From JAWWPG01 sp037719575 (lineage in GTDB: Bacteria; Actinomycetota; Actinomycetes; Propionibacteriales; Nocardioidaceae): a stretch of 64,000 bases of DNA. The notes beneath the pieces were generated by a model. The model did not search any database and was not told the DNA's origin. It saw only the letters and a program-made list of their open reading frames with translations. The number at the start of each line of letters is the position of its first letter. Position 1 is the first letter of the stretch. Shown piece after piece: positions 7,910 to 16,343 of this stretch. The stretch spans positions 29,752 to 93,751 of the forward strand of contig JBBJMF010000002.1 of the NCBI GenBank assembly GCA_037719575.1. Direction: 5' to 3'. Made by a program: the position numbers and the translations under genes.

Positions 7910-9124
7910 TCAGACGGACATGGCCCTGCCGAGGTTGTCGTCGAGCGCGGCAAGGAACTCCTCCGTGGTGAGCCACGGCTGGTCCGGGCCGACCAGGATT
8001 GCGAGGTCCTTCGTCATCTTGCCCTCCTCGACGGTCTCCACACAGACCCGTTCGAGGGTCTGCGCGAACTCGACGACATCGGGGGTGGCGTCCATCTTGC
8101 CGCGCTGCTCGAGCCCGCGGGTCCAGGCGAAGATCGACGCGATCGGGTTGGTCGACGTGGGTTTGCCCTGCTGGTGTTGACGATAGTGCCGCGTCACGGT
8201 GCCATGGGCGGCCTCTGCCTCGACCAAGCCGTCGGGGGTCATCAGAACCGACGTCATCAGGCCGAGTGACCCGAACCCCTGGGCGACCGTGTCCGACTGC
8301 ACGTCACCGTCGTAGTTCTTGCAGGCCCAGACGTAGCCGCCCTCCCATTTCAGGGCGGCCGCCACCATGTCATCGATCAGCCGGTGCTCGTAGGTCAGCC
8401 CGGCCGCCTCGTAGTCGGTCTTGAACTCCGACTCGAAGACCTCCGCGAACAGGTCCTTGAAGCGGCCGTCGTAGGCCTTGAGGATCGTGTTCTTCGTCGA
8501 GAGGTAGACGGGGAAGTCGCGCTCGAGGCCGTAGCGGAACGAAGCTCTCGCGAAGTCTCGAATCGAGTCGTCGAAGTTGTACATCGCCATGGCCACGCCA
8601 CCACCGGTGAACTTCGCCACCTCGAACTCCATGGGCTCCCCGCCGTCGCTCGGCGCGTAGCTGATCGTCACCGTGCCCGGACCGGGCACCACGAAGTTCT
8701 GCGAGCGGTACTGGTCACCGTGGGCGTGACGGCCGATCACGATCGGCTTGGTCCATCCCGGGACGAGCCGCGGGATGTTGGAGATGACGATCGGCTCGCG
8801 GAAGATGACGCCGCCGAGGATGTTGCGGATGGTGCCGTTGGGCGACTTCCACATCTCCTTGAGGCCGAACTCCGCGACCCGGGCCTCGTCCGGGGTGATC
8901 GTCGCGCACTTCACGCCCACGCCGTGCGTCTTGATCGCGTTCGCGGCATCGACGGTGACCTGGTCACCGGTCGCGTCGCGCCGCTCGATACCCAGGTCGT
9001 AGTACTCCAGGTCGAGGTCGAGGTACGGGTGGATGAGGCGGTCCTTGATGAACTGCCAGATGATCCTGGTCATCTCGTCGCCGTCGAGCTCGACGATGGG
9101 GGTGGTCACCGTGATCTTGGCCAT
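7910..9124 (-). CDS. icd: NADP-dependent isocitrate dehydrogenase (homodimeric type)
   Basis: Converts isocitrate to 2-oxoglutarate and CO2 with NADP+ in the TCA cycle. The 404-residue length and the N-terminus (MAKITVTTPIVELDGDEMTR) fit the eukaryote-like homodimeric IDH class (subfamily II), not the ~740-residue monomeric form of many actinobacteria. The substrate-binding block KSPNGTIRNILGGVIFREP and the metal-binding segment YDGDVQSDTVAQGFGSLG are present. The start at 9124 is chosen because the 34 residues upstream in the open frame are not conserved. It is on the strand opposite mdh, with the NUDIX gene between. An inverted-repeat-like motif lies about 35-50 bases upstream of the start. 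Confidence 0.95.
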   Translation of the reverse strand: MAKITVTTPIVELDGDEMTRIIWQFIKDRLIHPYLDLDLEYYDLGIERRDATGDQVTVDAANAIKTHGVGVKCATITPDEARVAEFGLKEMWKSPNGTIRNILGGVIFREPIVISNIPRLVPGWTKPIVIGRHAHGDQYRSQNFVVPGPGTVTISYAPSDGGEPMEFEVAKFTGGGVAMAMYNFDDSIRDFARASFRYGLERDFPVYLSTKNTILKAYDGRFKDLFAEVFESEFKTDYEAAGLTYEHRLIDDMVAAALKWEGGYVWACKNYDGDVQSDTVAQGFGSLGLMTSVLMTPDGLVEAEAAHGTVTRHYRQHQQGKPTSTNPIASIFAWTRGLEQRGKMDATPDVVEFAQTLERVCVETVEEGKMTKDLAILVGPDQPWLTTEEFLAALDDNLGRAMSV

Positions 9125-9157
9125 CAGCCGTGCTCCCGCGGTCGGCGTACAGAATTG

Positions 9158-9172
9158 CTCGACATCAAGATA
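9158..9172. promoter_or_regulatory. possible regulator site upstream of icd
   Basis: Read toward icd, the bases are tatcttgatgtcgag, an inverted repeat CTTGA-TG-TCGAG with one mismatch. A close relative, tcttgacatcga, occurs at 10850-10861 in front of the dimethylglycine oxidase-like gene. The recurrence at two metabolic promoters suggests a shared transcription factor site, but this is inference. Confidence 0.35.
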
Positions 9173-9218
9173 TGTCAGACCAGCGGATGGCCACAACCGA
9201 CCCTCACGCGTCCGGGTC

Positions 9219-9689
9219 TCACACAAACCAGGTTGTCTCCTCGAACCTCAGCGCGCGGTCCAGCTTCAGGCGCGAGGCTCGGCTGACGCTGGTGGGGAGA
9301 TCGGCCGGGTCGAACCATCCGACGTCGGTCGACTCGTCGTCGTTCACCCGGGCCGCACCGCCGAGCGGGCGGCAGCGGAAGCACAGATCGAGGAACTGGA
9401 CGTTGTCGCCGTTCGCATAAGCCCGGGCGGGCTGCATCCAGACGCTCGTGAGCGCCCTCACCGAGACGAAGACCGCCGTCTCCTCCTCGACCTCGCGAAC
9501 GACCGCCGCGGCCGGCTGCTCTCCCGGCTCGAGGATGCCACTCGGCAGACTCCAACGTCCGTTCTCACTGCGCTGGTTGAGGAGAACCCGGCCCTCGTCG
9601 TCGAGAACGACACCCGTCACGCCGGCCATCGGCAGCAGGTCATGCCCGATCTTCTCCCGCAGCCTCAAGACGAAGTCAGGGGTCGCCAC
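9219..9689 (-). CDS. NUDIX hydrolase
   Basis: The 157-residue product belongs to the NUDIX family, which hydrolyses nucleoside diphosphates linked to another group. The Nudix box reads GILEPGEQPAAAVVREVEEETA, here residues ~66-87; all three catalytic Glu positions (RE..EE) are present. The N-terminus (ATPDFVLRLREKIGHDLL) is typical of a common actinobacterial subgroup, so I place the start at the GTG at 9689 although the frame is open to 9740. The exact substrate cannot be told. It lies between icd and mdh and is transcribed toward icd. Confidence 0.85.
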   Translation of the reverse strand: MATPDFVLRLREKIGHDLLPMAGVTGVVLDDEGRVLLNQRSENGRWSLPSGILEPGEQPAAAVVREVEEETAVFVSVRALTSVWMQPARAYANGDNVQFLDLCFRCRPLGGAARVNDDESTDVGWFDPADLPTSVSRASRLKLDRALRFEETTWFV

Positions 9690-9775
9690 CTGGCCCAGCG
9701 TAGGCAAGGCGCCGGCAGGAGAGCGCGCTGATACCGTCACCGGGTCGGCATCGTCTCCGCGCGAAGGGCACCAAC

Positions 9776-10768
9776 GTGAGCACCTCCCCCGTCAAGGTCG
9801 CCGTCACCGGCGCCGCCGGCCAGATCGGCTACAGCCTGCTGTTCCGCCTCGCGAGCGGGTCCCTACTCGGCCCGGACACCCCGATCGAGCTGAGGCTGCT
9901 CGAGATCGCTCCGGCGCTGCAGACCCTCGAGGGGGTCGTGATGGAGCTCGACGACTGCGCGTTCCCGGCGCTCGCGGGAGTGGAGATCGGCGACGACGCA
10001 GACGTGCTGTTCGACGGCGTCGACCTGGCGCTGCTCGTCGGAGCGCGGCCACGCACCAAGGGCATGGAACGCGGTGACCTGCTCGAGGCGAACGGGGCGA
10101 TCTTCACCGTCCAGGGCAGGGCGCTCAACGCGCACGCCGCGGACGACGTCCGGGTCGCGGTCACCGGCAACCCCGCCAACACGAACGCCCTGATCGCGAT
10201 GGAGAACGCGCCGGACATTCCCCGCGAGCGCTTCTCCGCGCTCACTCGCCTCGACCACAACCGGGCGATCGCCCAGCTCACCGCCAAGACCGGTGCCTCG
10301 GTCAACGAGATCACGAAGATGACGATCTGGGGGAACCACTCCGCCACCCAGTACCCGGACCTGTTCCACGCCGAAGTGCGCGGCGCCAACGCCGCCGAGA
10401 CGGTCGGCGACCGGGACTGGCTGGAGAACACGTTCATCCCCACCGTGCAGCGGCGTGGCGCCGAGATCATCGAGGCCCGCGGCGCGTCGAGCGCGGCCAG
10501 CGCCGCCTCCGCCACCATCGATGCCGCCCGGGACTGGCTGCTCGGCACGGCCGACGGCAACTGGACGTCGATGGCCGTCGTGTCGGACGGCTCGTACGAC
10601 GTGCCCGAGGGGCTGATCTCGTCGTTCCCGGTCACCACGTCCGGCGGTGACTGGTCGATCGTGCAGGGGCTCGACATCGACGAGTTCTCGCGCGGCCGCA
10701 TCGACGCGAGCACCGCCGAGCTCGGTGAGGAGCGGGACGCGGTGCGGACCCTCGGCCTGATCGGCTGA
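9776..10768 (+). CDS. mdh: malate dehydrogenase
   Basis: Oxidises malate to oxaloacetate with NAD+ in the TCA cycle. The 330-residue protein has the NAD-binding glycine motif VTGAAGQIGYSLLFRLASG at residues 9-27, the catalytic Asp/His region (LTRLDHNRAIAQL and WGNHSATQYPD), and the expected length for the MDH type 2 family. It starts at GTG 9776 with GAAGG ten bases upstream. In many actinobacteria mdh lies close to folD-DUF3017; here a 21-kb catabolic island sits between them. A perfect 22-bp-stem hairpin follows the gene. Confidence 0.95.
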   Translation: MSTSPVKVAVTGAAGQIGYSLLFRLASGSLLGPDTPIELRLLEIAPALQTLEGVVMELDDCAFPALAGVEIGDDADVLFDGVDLALLVGARPRTKGMERGDLLEANGAIFTVQGRALNAHAADDVRVAVTGNPANTNALIAMENAPDIPRERFSALTRLDHNRAIAQLTAKTGASVNEITKMTIWGNHSATQYPDLFHAEVRGANAAETVGDRDWLENTFIPTVQRRGAEIIEARGASSAASAASATIDAARDWLLGTADGNWTSMAVVSDGSYDVPEGLISSFPVTTSGGDWSIVQGLDIDEFSRGRIDASTAELGEERDAVRTLGLIG

Positions 10769-10780
10769 CGGCCCGCAACC

Positions 10781-10826
10781 AAGATCCGACCTGGAAGTGG
10801 CTCCAGCCACTTCCAGGTCGGATCTT
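10781..10826. terminator. perfect 22-bp-stem hairpin after mdh
   Basis: The left arm aagatccgacctggaagtgg plus ct is followed by a 2-base loop and its exact reverse complement. It starts 12 bases after the mdh stop and ends with a short T run, so it can end mdh transcription. The stem is longer and the loop tighter than in an ordinary terminator, so a mobile palindromic element is also possible. It marks the left edge of the catabolic island. Confidence 0.7.
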
Positions 10827-10911
10827 TGCGCTTGGGGGCAGTCCCAGAATCTTGACATCGACGCCCCGCCGGCGTCACGCTTCTGCCATGATGTTTCGTA
10901 TTGCGATATGT

Positions 10912-10930
10912 TGTTGCTTAATGAGCAACA
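10912..10930. promoter_or_regulatory. operator-like inverted repeat upstream of the dimethylglycine oxidase-like gene
   Basis: The bases tgttgct-taatg-agcaaca form a perfect 7-bp inverted repeat with a 5-base spacer, 38 bases before the likely ATG at 10968. The left half extended (TGTTGCnnAnTGA) also matches 31874-31886 at metF and, with one base missing, 22679-22690 before the aldehyde dehydrogenase gene. A binding site for the IclR regulator of this island is a reasonable guess. Confidence 0.5.
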
Positions 10931-10967
10931 CATCCTCGATGCTGATCTTCCGACTGAGCGACCGCTG

Positions 10968-13484
10968 ATGGCACCCGTTCCCGATCGCGCCCGAGCCGTG
11001 GTCATCGGAGCCGGCATCGTCGGTAACAGCCTCGTCTACCATCTGGCCCGGCTCGGATGGCGGGAGATCGTGCAGATCGACAAGGGCCCGCTCCCTAACC
11101 CCGGCGGTTCGACGGGGCACGCGTCCAACTTCATCTTCCCGGTCGACCACTCCCGCGAGATCACCGACCTGACGCTCGACAGCATGAGGCAGTACAAGGA
11201 GCTCGGTGTGTTCACCGAGTCGGGCGGTTTCGAGGTCGCCCGTACCGCAGAGCGGATGGAGGAGCTGCGACGCAGGATGTCGTCGGCCAGGGCATGGGGT
11301 ATCGAGTCCGAGCTGGTGACCCCCCAGCAGGTTGTCGAACGGGTCCCTTACCTCGACCCCGGGGCCATCGTGGGTGCGTTCTGGACGCCTTCCGTCGGGG
11401 TGGTCGACTCTCTGCGGGCAGGCACCTTGATGCGGGAGCGGGCGCTCGAGATGGGCGCGTTGATCGTCGTACCCACGACGGAGGTCATCGGCCTGGACGT
11501 CGAGGACGGACGCGTCCGGCGGGTGCGAACCAGCACGGGAGACATCGAGGCCGAGGCGGTCGCGATCGCCTGCGGCGTGTGGAGCCCACGGATCGCAAGG
11601 ATGGCCGGCGCGCATATCCCACTGACACCAGCCGTCCACCAGATGATCAGCGTGGGTCCGGTACCGGTGCTCGCCGCCCAGGAGGGTGAGATTTCCTTCC
11701 CCATCGTGCGGGACATGGACACGTTCTGCTACGAGCGGCAGCACGGCGCCGACATGGAGGTCGGATCGTACGCTCACCGGCCGATCCTGCACGACCCAGA
11801 GGAGATTCCTTCACTCGAGCAGGCAAGGCTCTCCCCCACCGAGCTGCCCTTCACGCCGGACGACTTCGACCAGCAGCTGGAGGAGGCACTCGAGCTGATG
11901 CCGGAGATCCTCGGCGACGAGCTGGCCGAGATCCGCTACGCCATCAACGGTCTCCTGTCTCTCACCCCCGACGGGGCACCGCTTCTGGGCGAGACGCCCG
12001 AGGTAGGAGGCCTGTGGTCGGCCGCCGCCGTCTGGGTCAAGGAAGGACCGGGTGTCGGCCGGGCCGTCGCCGAGTGGATGACTGGGGAGGTGCCAGAGAT
12101 CGACCTGAGTCACTCCGACATCGCGCGCTTCTACCCACACCAGCAGACCCGTGCACACATCCGGGCCCGCACCGCAGAGGCCTTCAACAAGACATACGGC
12201 ATCGTCCATCCCGCGGAGCAGTACCTCAGCGATCGTGGTCAGCGACTCGCGCCCATGCACGCGGCCGAGGTGGCGATGGGCGCGGTGTTCGTCGAGGCGG
12301 CCGGGTGGGAGCGTCCGATGTGGTACGAGTCGAACACTGGCCTTCTGGACGAGTACGACGGCTTGGTGATGCCACGCGAGCACGAATGGGACTCACGGTG
12401 GTGGTCGCCCGTCATCAACGCAGAGCACTTGGCGATGCGCGACCGGGCAGGGATCATCGACCTGTCGGCGTTCGCGATCTTCGACGTGGTCGGACCCGGG
12501 TCTCTCGACGCCGTTCAACACATTGTCGTGGCTCAGGCCGACGTGGCAGTGGGACGCGTCGTCTACACACCGGTTCTCGACGATCGCGGCGGCTTCCGCT
12601 CCGACCTGACCTTCATGCGCCTCGCTCACGACCGCTTCCGGGTCGTGACCGGCGGCGCGCACGGCATGGTGGACCGCAAATGGTTCGCCGACCGAATGCC
12701 GAAGGGCGGCACGGCGACGGTCGTGGACCTCACTTCGGCCTACACGACCATCGGCCTGTGGGGTCCGAAGGCTCGCGCCATCCTCGGGTCCCTCACCCGC
12801 GACGACATCAGCCATGACGGCTTCGGCTTCGGCACCTGCAAGGACATCGAGACCGACTCGATGTCGGTGCTGGCGTCCCGGATCTCCTACGTCGGCGAGC
12901 CCGGCTGGGAGCTGCACGTCTCGATCGAGCAGGGTGCCCGACTGTGGCAGATGCTTCACGAGGCCGGTGCGCCGCATGGCGCGGTGCCGGTCGGCATCGG
13001 CGTCTACGGAACGACCGGACGGATCGAGAAAAGCTATCGGGCGTTCGGGTTCGAGCTCGACTCCGAGCGCTCCATCGTTGAGGCAGGCTTGCAGCGTCCG
13101 AAGGTCAAGGTGGCCGACTTCGTGGGACGTGAGGCTTACCTGAAGCAACGTGCCGAGGACCCGAAGTCGGTGCTCTGCACGCTCGCGGTGGACAACCACA
13201 CTTCCCGCTCCGGCATGAAGCGCTACATGCTCGGTGGTGAGCCGATCCTGACGTCCGATGGCGGGGTACTCACTGACGAGCACGGCCATCGCCCCTACGT
13301 CACCACGGCCGGGTCGGCACCGTCGCTCGGAAAGCACCTGCTGATGGCATACCTGCCGCCCGCGCATGCCAGCGTGGGCAACGAGCTGTCCGTGTCCTTC
13401 ATGGAGGAGCGATATCCCGTCACCGTGCTCTCCGCGGACGCGACTCCCGTGTTCGACCCGGCCAACGAGCGGATCAAGGGGTAA
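10968..13484 (+). CDS. dimethylglycine oxidase/dehydrogenase-like FAD protein with THF-binding GcvT domain
   Basis: The 838-residue protein has an N-terminal DAO-type FAD domain (GAGIVG at residues 14-19) and a C-terminal aminomethyltransferase (GcvT-like) half from about residue 430, with the GVPVGIG-type block (GAVPVGIGVYGTTGRIEKSY). This is the layout of dimethylglycine oxidase, dimethylglycine dehydrogenase and sarcosine dehydrogenase, which oxidise an N-methyl group and pass the carbon to tetrahydrofolate. GSTGHASNF places His51 where Arthrobacter dimethylglycine oxidase carries covalent FAD. The next two genes encode an electron-transfer flavoprotein, favouring a dehydrogenase that hands electrons to ETF. 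I chose the ATG at 10968 as the one just before the FAD motif; an upstream ATG at 10908 would overlap the operator-like repeat. Dimethylglycine or sarcosine as substrate is inferred from the betaine neighbours. Confidence 0.82.
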   Translation: MAPVPDRARAVVIGAGIVGNSLVYHLARLGWREIVQIDKGPLPNPGGSTGHASNFIFPVDHSREITDLTLDSMRQYKELGVFTESGGFEVARTAERMEELRRRMSSARAWGIESELVTPQQVVERVPYLDPGAIVGAFWTPSVGVVDSLRAGTLMRERALEMGALIVVPTTEVIGLDVEDGRVRRVRTSTGDIEAEAVAIACGVWSPRIARMAGAHIPLTPAVHQMISVGPVPVLAAQEGEISFPIVRDMDTFCYERQHGADMEVGSYAHRPILHDPEEIPSLEQARLSPTELPFTPDDFDQQLEEALELMPEILGDELAEIRYAINGLLSLTPDGAPLLGETPEVGGLWSAAAVWVKEGPGVGRAVAEWMTGEVPEIDLSHSDIARFYPHQQTRAHIRARTAEAFNKTYGIVHPAEQYLSDRGQRLAPMHAAEVAMGAVFVEAAGWERPMWYESNTGLLDEYDGLVMPREHEWDSRWWSPVINAEHLAMRDRAGIIDLSAFAIFDVVGPGSLDAVQHIVVAQADVAVGRVVYTPVLDDRGGFRSDLTFMRLAHDRFRVVTGGAHGMVDRKWFADRMPKGGTATVVDLTSAYTTIGLWGPKARAILGSLTRDDISHDGFGFGTCKDIETDSMSVLASRISYVGEPGWELHVSIEQGARLWQMLHEAGAPHGAVPVGIGVYGTTGRIEKSYRAFGFELDSERSIVEAGLQRPKVKVADFVGREAYLKQRAEDPKSVLCTLAVDNHTSRSGMKRYMLGGEPILTSDGGVLTDEHGHRPYVTTAGSAPSLGKHLLMAYLPPAHASVGNELSVSFMEERYPVTVLSADATPVFDPANERIKG

Positions 13485-13489
13485 GGGGC

Positions 13490-14266
13490 ATGGCGAACGT
13501 CCTGGTCTGCATCAAGCGGGTGCCCGAGACGTCGAGTCAGATCGTGCTGACGGACGATGGACAGTCGATCGACGCGCGCCACGTCGGCTACACCCTGAGC
13601 TCGCATGAGGAGTGTGCTGTCGAGATGGCGATCCAGGTGGCGAAGGAGAGCGGCGGCGAGGCGACCGTGCTCACCCTCGGATCCGAGGATGCGATCGAGC
13701 AGATCCGCGATGCCCTGGCTGTCGGATGCACGGCTGCGGTGCTCATCGAGGCCGACGCAGGAGCGTACGGACCTGCCGACGTGGCTACCGCCATCGCCGA
13801 GGTGGTTCGCCTACGCGGGGCCGCCGGGACGTCGTACGACTTGATCCTGGTCGGCAACGACGCAGCTGACACCGGAGACTTCCAGGTCGGCGTGCGGCTT
13901 GCCTACGCACTGGGCCGTCCTGTCCTCACCGGAATCTCGACGGTCAAGGTGAGCGCCGATGCACGTGCCATCGCGAGAGGCAAGGGACCCGCAGGCATGG
14001 AGGTTTTCGAGATTCCGCTGCCCGCCGTCATCGCGGTGCAAGAAGGCGGCGTCGAGCCCCGCTACCCGTCGATCCCGGGCCGGATGATGGCAAAGCGAAC
14101 GCCTGTCGACACGATCGCCTCACCGGTCGTTCCGTTGGGCAACGGACGGCTCAGGCTGGAGCTGCCACCAGCCCAGCCGAGTGTGGTCGAGCTCCTGGGC
14201 GCGGGCCCCGAGGCGGCACCGGCTGTCGTCGACCTGCTCTACCGCCTCGGAGTGGTGGCGAAATGA
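13490..14266 (+). CDS. etfB: electron transfer flavoprotein beta subunit
   Basis: The 258-residue protein starts MANVLVCIKRVPETSSQ and matches the ETF beta family, which with EtfA carries electrons from flavin dehydrogenases to the respiratory chain through ETF:quinone oxidoreductase. The AMP/ADP-binding region (LVGNDAADTGDFQVGVRLA) and the DLLYRLGVV tail are visible. It follows the flavoprotein gene by 5 bp, with a good ribosome-binding site (AAGGGG), and overlaps etfA by ATGA. The placement suggests a dedicated ETF for the dimethylglycine/sarcosine flavoprotein, separate from a housekeeping ETF. Confidence 0.88.
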   Translation: MANVLVCIKRVPETSSQIVLTDDGQSIDARHVGYTLSSHEECAVEMAIQVAKESGGEATVLTLGSEDAIEQIRDALAVGCTAAVLIEADAGAYGPADVATAIAEVVRLRGAAGTSYDLILVGNDAADTGDFQVGVRLAYALGRPVLTGISTVKVSADARAIARGKGPAGMEVFEIPLPAVIAVQEGGVEPRYPSIPGRMMAKRTPVDTIASPVVPLGNGRLRLELPPAQPSVVELLGAGPEAAPAVVDLLYRLGVVAK

Positions 14267-15261
14267 GCGGGGTGACGCTGGTCTTGGTCGAGACAGACTC
14301 CCAGGGCGCCACGGAGACCTCGCTCGAGACATTGACCTTCGCGCGGAACCTCTCGGAGCGCGCCGGTGGCACGGGCTTGCGGGCCCTTCTTGTCGGCCCG
14401 CTCGAGCCGCCTGTTCGTGCCACCGTGCTGTCCCAGCTTGGCGATCAGGGCGTAAGTGTCGTCGACCACGCTCAGCACGATGATCTCAGGTCGTACTCCG
14501 CAGCTGGCTGGGCGGCCTCGGTGACGGCCGCGGCTGCCGGGTCCTCGGCCGATGTCGTGCTCGCTGCCGGTACGCCGCGTGGCAGTGAGATCATGGCCCA
14601 CGTGGCCGCTCGTCTGGACACGACGATGGCGGCGAACGTCGTCGCGGTAGCCGACAGCGAACCGCTCGTCGTGTCGCGGCAGGTGATGGGCGGCTCGGTG
14701 CTCGAGCTCATGCAGCTCACGGGGTCGCCCGCCGTGCTCACGCTTGCCGGTCATGCCGTCGAGCCGGCCTCGGCGGACCAGCCCACCGACCCGGAGGTCC
14801 GGGAGCTCACACCCGAGCTGCTGGCGGCCGACGTGGTGGGCCGTGTCATCTCGATCGAGGCCGGCGAGGCGGACGACACGGAAGCACTGACGGGTGCTCG
14901 CGTCGTTGTCGGTGCCGGTCGCGGCGCCGGCAGCGCCAGCGGTTTCGACGACCTGATCGAGCTGACGGAGCTGCTCCACGGCTCGCTGGGTGTGTCAAGG
15001 GTCGTGACCAGCCTCGGTTGGCGCCCGCACCACGAGCAGGTGGGACAGACCGGAAGCCGCATCGCGCCCGACATCTATATTGCCTGTGGCATCAGCGGCG
15101 CCATCCAGCATTGGGCAGGCTGTCAGGGCGCCAAGACGATCCTGGCGATCAACAGCGATCCCGATGCCCCGATGGTGACGAAAGCCCACTACGCCGTCAT
15201 CGGCGACCTGCACGAGATCGTGCCCGCGATCAACGAGGAGCTGCGCCGCCGCGGGATCTGA
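14263..15261 (+). CDS. etfA: electron transfer flavoprotein alpha subunit
   Basis: The 332-residue EtfA has the N-terminal alpha/beta domain and the C-terminal FAD-binding domain. The latter shows GAGRGAG, SLGWRPHHEQVGQTG, and the signature block YIACGISGAIQHWAGCQGAK followed by INSDPDAPM. EtfA binds FAD and pairs with EtfB. Its ATG overlaps the etfB stop (ATGA). The gene ends at a strong hairpin shared with the convergent betaine-binding protein gene. Confidence 0.9.
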   Translation: MSGVTLVLVETDSQGATETSLETLTFARNLSERAGGTGLRALLVGPLEPPVRATVLSQLGDQGVSVVDHAQHDDLRSYSAAGWAASVTAAAAGSSADVVLAAGTPRGSEIMAHVAARLDTTMAANVVAVADSEPLVVSRQVMGGSVLELMQLTGSPAVLTLAGHAVEPASADQPTDPEVRELTPELLAADVVGRVISIEAGEADDTEALTGARVVVGAGRGAGSASGFDDLIELTELLHGSLGVSRVVTSLGWRPHHEQVGQTGSRIAPDIYIACGISGAIQHWAGCQGAKTILAINSDPDAPMVTKAHYAVIGDLHEIVPAINEELRRRGI

Positions 15262-15266
15262 GGCGT

Positions 15267-15302
15267 CGTGAGCCCACAACCTCGCAGGGTTGTGGGCTCA
15301 CG
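15267..15302. terminator. bidirectional terminator hairpin between etfA and the betaine-binding protein gene
   Basis: cgtgagcccacaacc pairs exactly with ggttgtgggctcacg across a 6-base loop. It starts 5 bases after the etfA stop and ends 7 bases before the stop of the convergent gene, so it can serve both transcripts. Confidence 0.85.
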
Positions 15303-15309
15303 CTCGTTG

Positions 15310-16290
15310 CTAGCTGCCGAGCCAGGCATCCACCTTGTCCTGGTTGTCGGCGATCCACTTGTCTGCCGCGTCGTTGGGGTCCATACCGTCCTCGGCGATG
15401 TACTTGGCGACGAGGTTCTGGTCTTCGTTCGTCCAGCCGAAGTTCTTGACCAGATCCACAGCCGGGCTGCCTGAGTCGGCCCAGTCTGAGGACGCGACCT
15501 TGTTCAGGTGGTAGACCGGGTAGTCGCAATCGACCTGCTCGGGGTCGGAGTCGCAGTCTGGTTTGTACGGAGGCAGGTCGATCTTGACCAAAGGCACCTC
15601 AGACAGGAACCACTGCGGCTCATAGAAGTATGCAAGGTAAGGGGTCTTGTTCTCCTCGGCCTTGCGGAAACCCTCGATCAGCGCGGTCTCGCTGCCGGCG
15701 AATACCACCTTGTAGTTCAGATCGAGGTTCTTGACCAGCGCCTCGTCATTGGTGACGAAACCGGGGTCGCCGTCATACAGAGTGCCCTGATCGCCGGACT
15801 CGCTGGTCTTGAAGAGATCAGAGTACTTGTTGAGGTTCTGCCAGTCGGTGATGTCGGGGTACTTGTCCGCCATCCACGGCGGCACATACCAGCCGATGAT
15901 CCCCTCGTTGCCGGTCAGCCCGAGGTCGACCGCAGAGCCGTCTCCACCGGCTGCCTTCATGTACTTCGCCTGCAGCTCGGGATGACCCCAGTTCTCGATC
16001 ACCACGTCGACCTCGCCCGTGCCGAAGCCCTTCCACGAGATCTGCTCGTCGAGGTCTTTGTAGGTGACGGTGCAGCCGAGCTGGGTCGCGGCGACCTGGC
16101 CCACCACATGGGCGTCCGCTTCATAGCCCACCCATGGGTTGATCGCCATGCTGAGGTCGCCGCAGTCCTCCCCGCTTCCAGTGCCGCCGGCATCTGAGTT
16201 CTTGATCGTGTCCCCCCCGCAGGCGCTGAGCACTGCAAACGCGGACAGCGCGGAGATCCCGATGACTGCTCGGTTCCGAATTCTTCTCAT
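15310..16290 (-). CDS. proX: glycine betaine/proline ABC transporter substrate-binding lipoprotein
   Basis: The 326-residue protein has a lipoprotein signal peptide (MRRIRNRAVIGISALSAFAV, then LSAC with the lipid-bearing Cys near residue 24). It is followed by an OpuAC-type binding domain starting LSMAINPWVGYEADAHVV. Such proteins bind quaternary amines such as glycine betaine or choline through aromatic residues at the cell surface. I chose the ATG at 16290, with GAAGGG upstream, over a longer open frame. It is the last gene of the operon betB-betA-ATPase-permease-binding protein, so imported betaine can go straight to the catabolic enzymes. Confidence 0.88.
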   Translation of the reverse strand: MRRIRNRAVIGISALSAFAVLSACGGDTIKNSDAGGTGSGEDCGDLSMAINPWVGYEADAHVVGQVAATQLGCTVTYKDLDEQISWKGFGTGEVDVVIENWGHPELQAKYMKAAGGDGSAVDLGLTGNEGIIGWYVPPWMADKYPDITDWQNLNKYSDLFKTSESGDQGTLYDGDPGFVTNDEALVKNLDLNYKVVFAGSETALIEGFRKAEENKTPYLAYFYEPQWFLSEVPLVKIDLPPYKPDCDSDPEQVDCDYPVYHLNKVASSDWADSGSPAVDLVKNFGWTNEDQNLVAKYIAEDGMDPNDAADKWIADNQDKVDAWLGS

Positions 16291-16343
16291 CTGACCCTTC
16301 TTCCTCGTCCAGACCTCGGTCTGTGTCGACTCCTTGACTCTGC

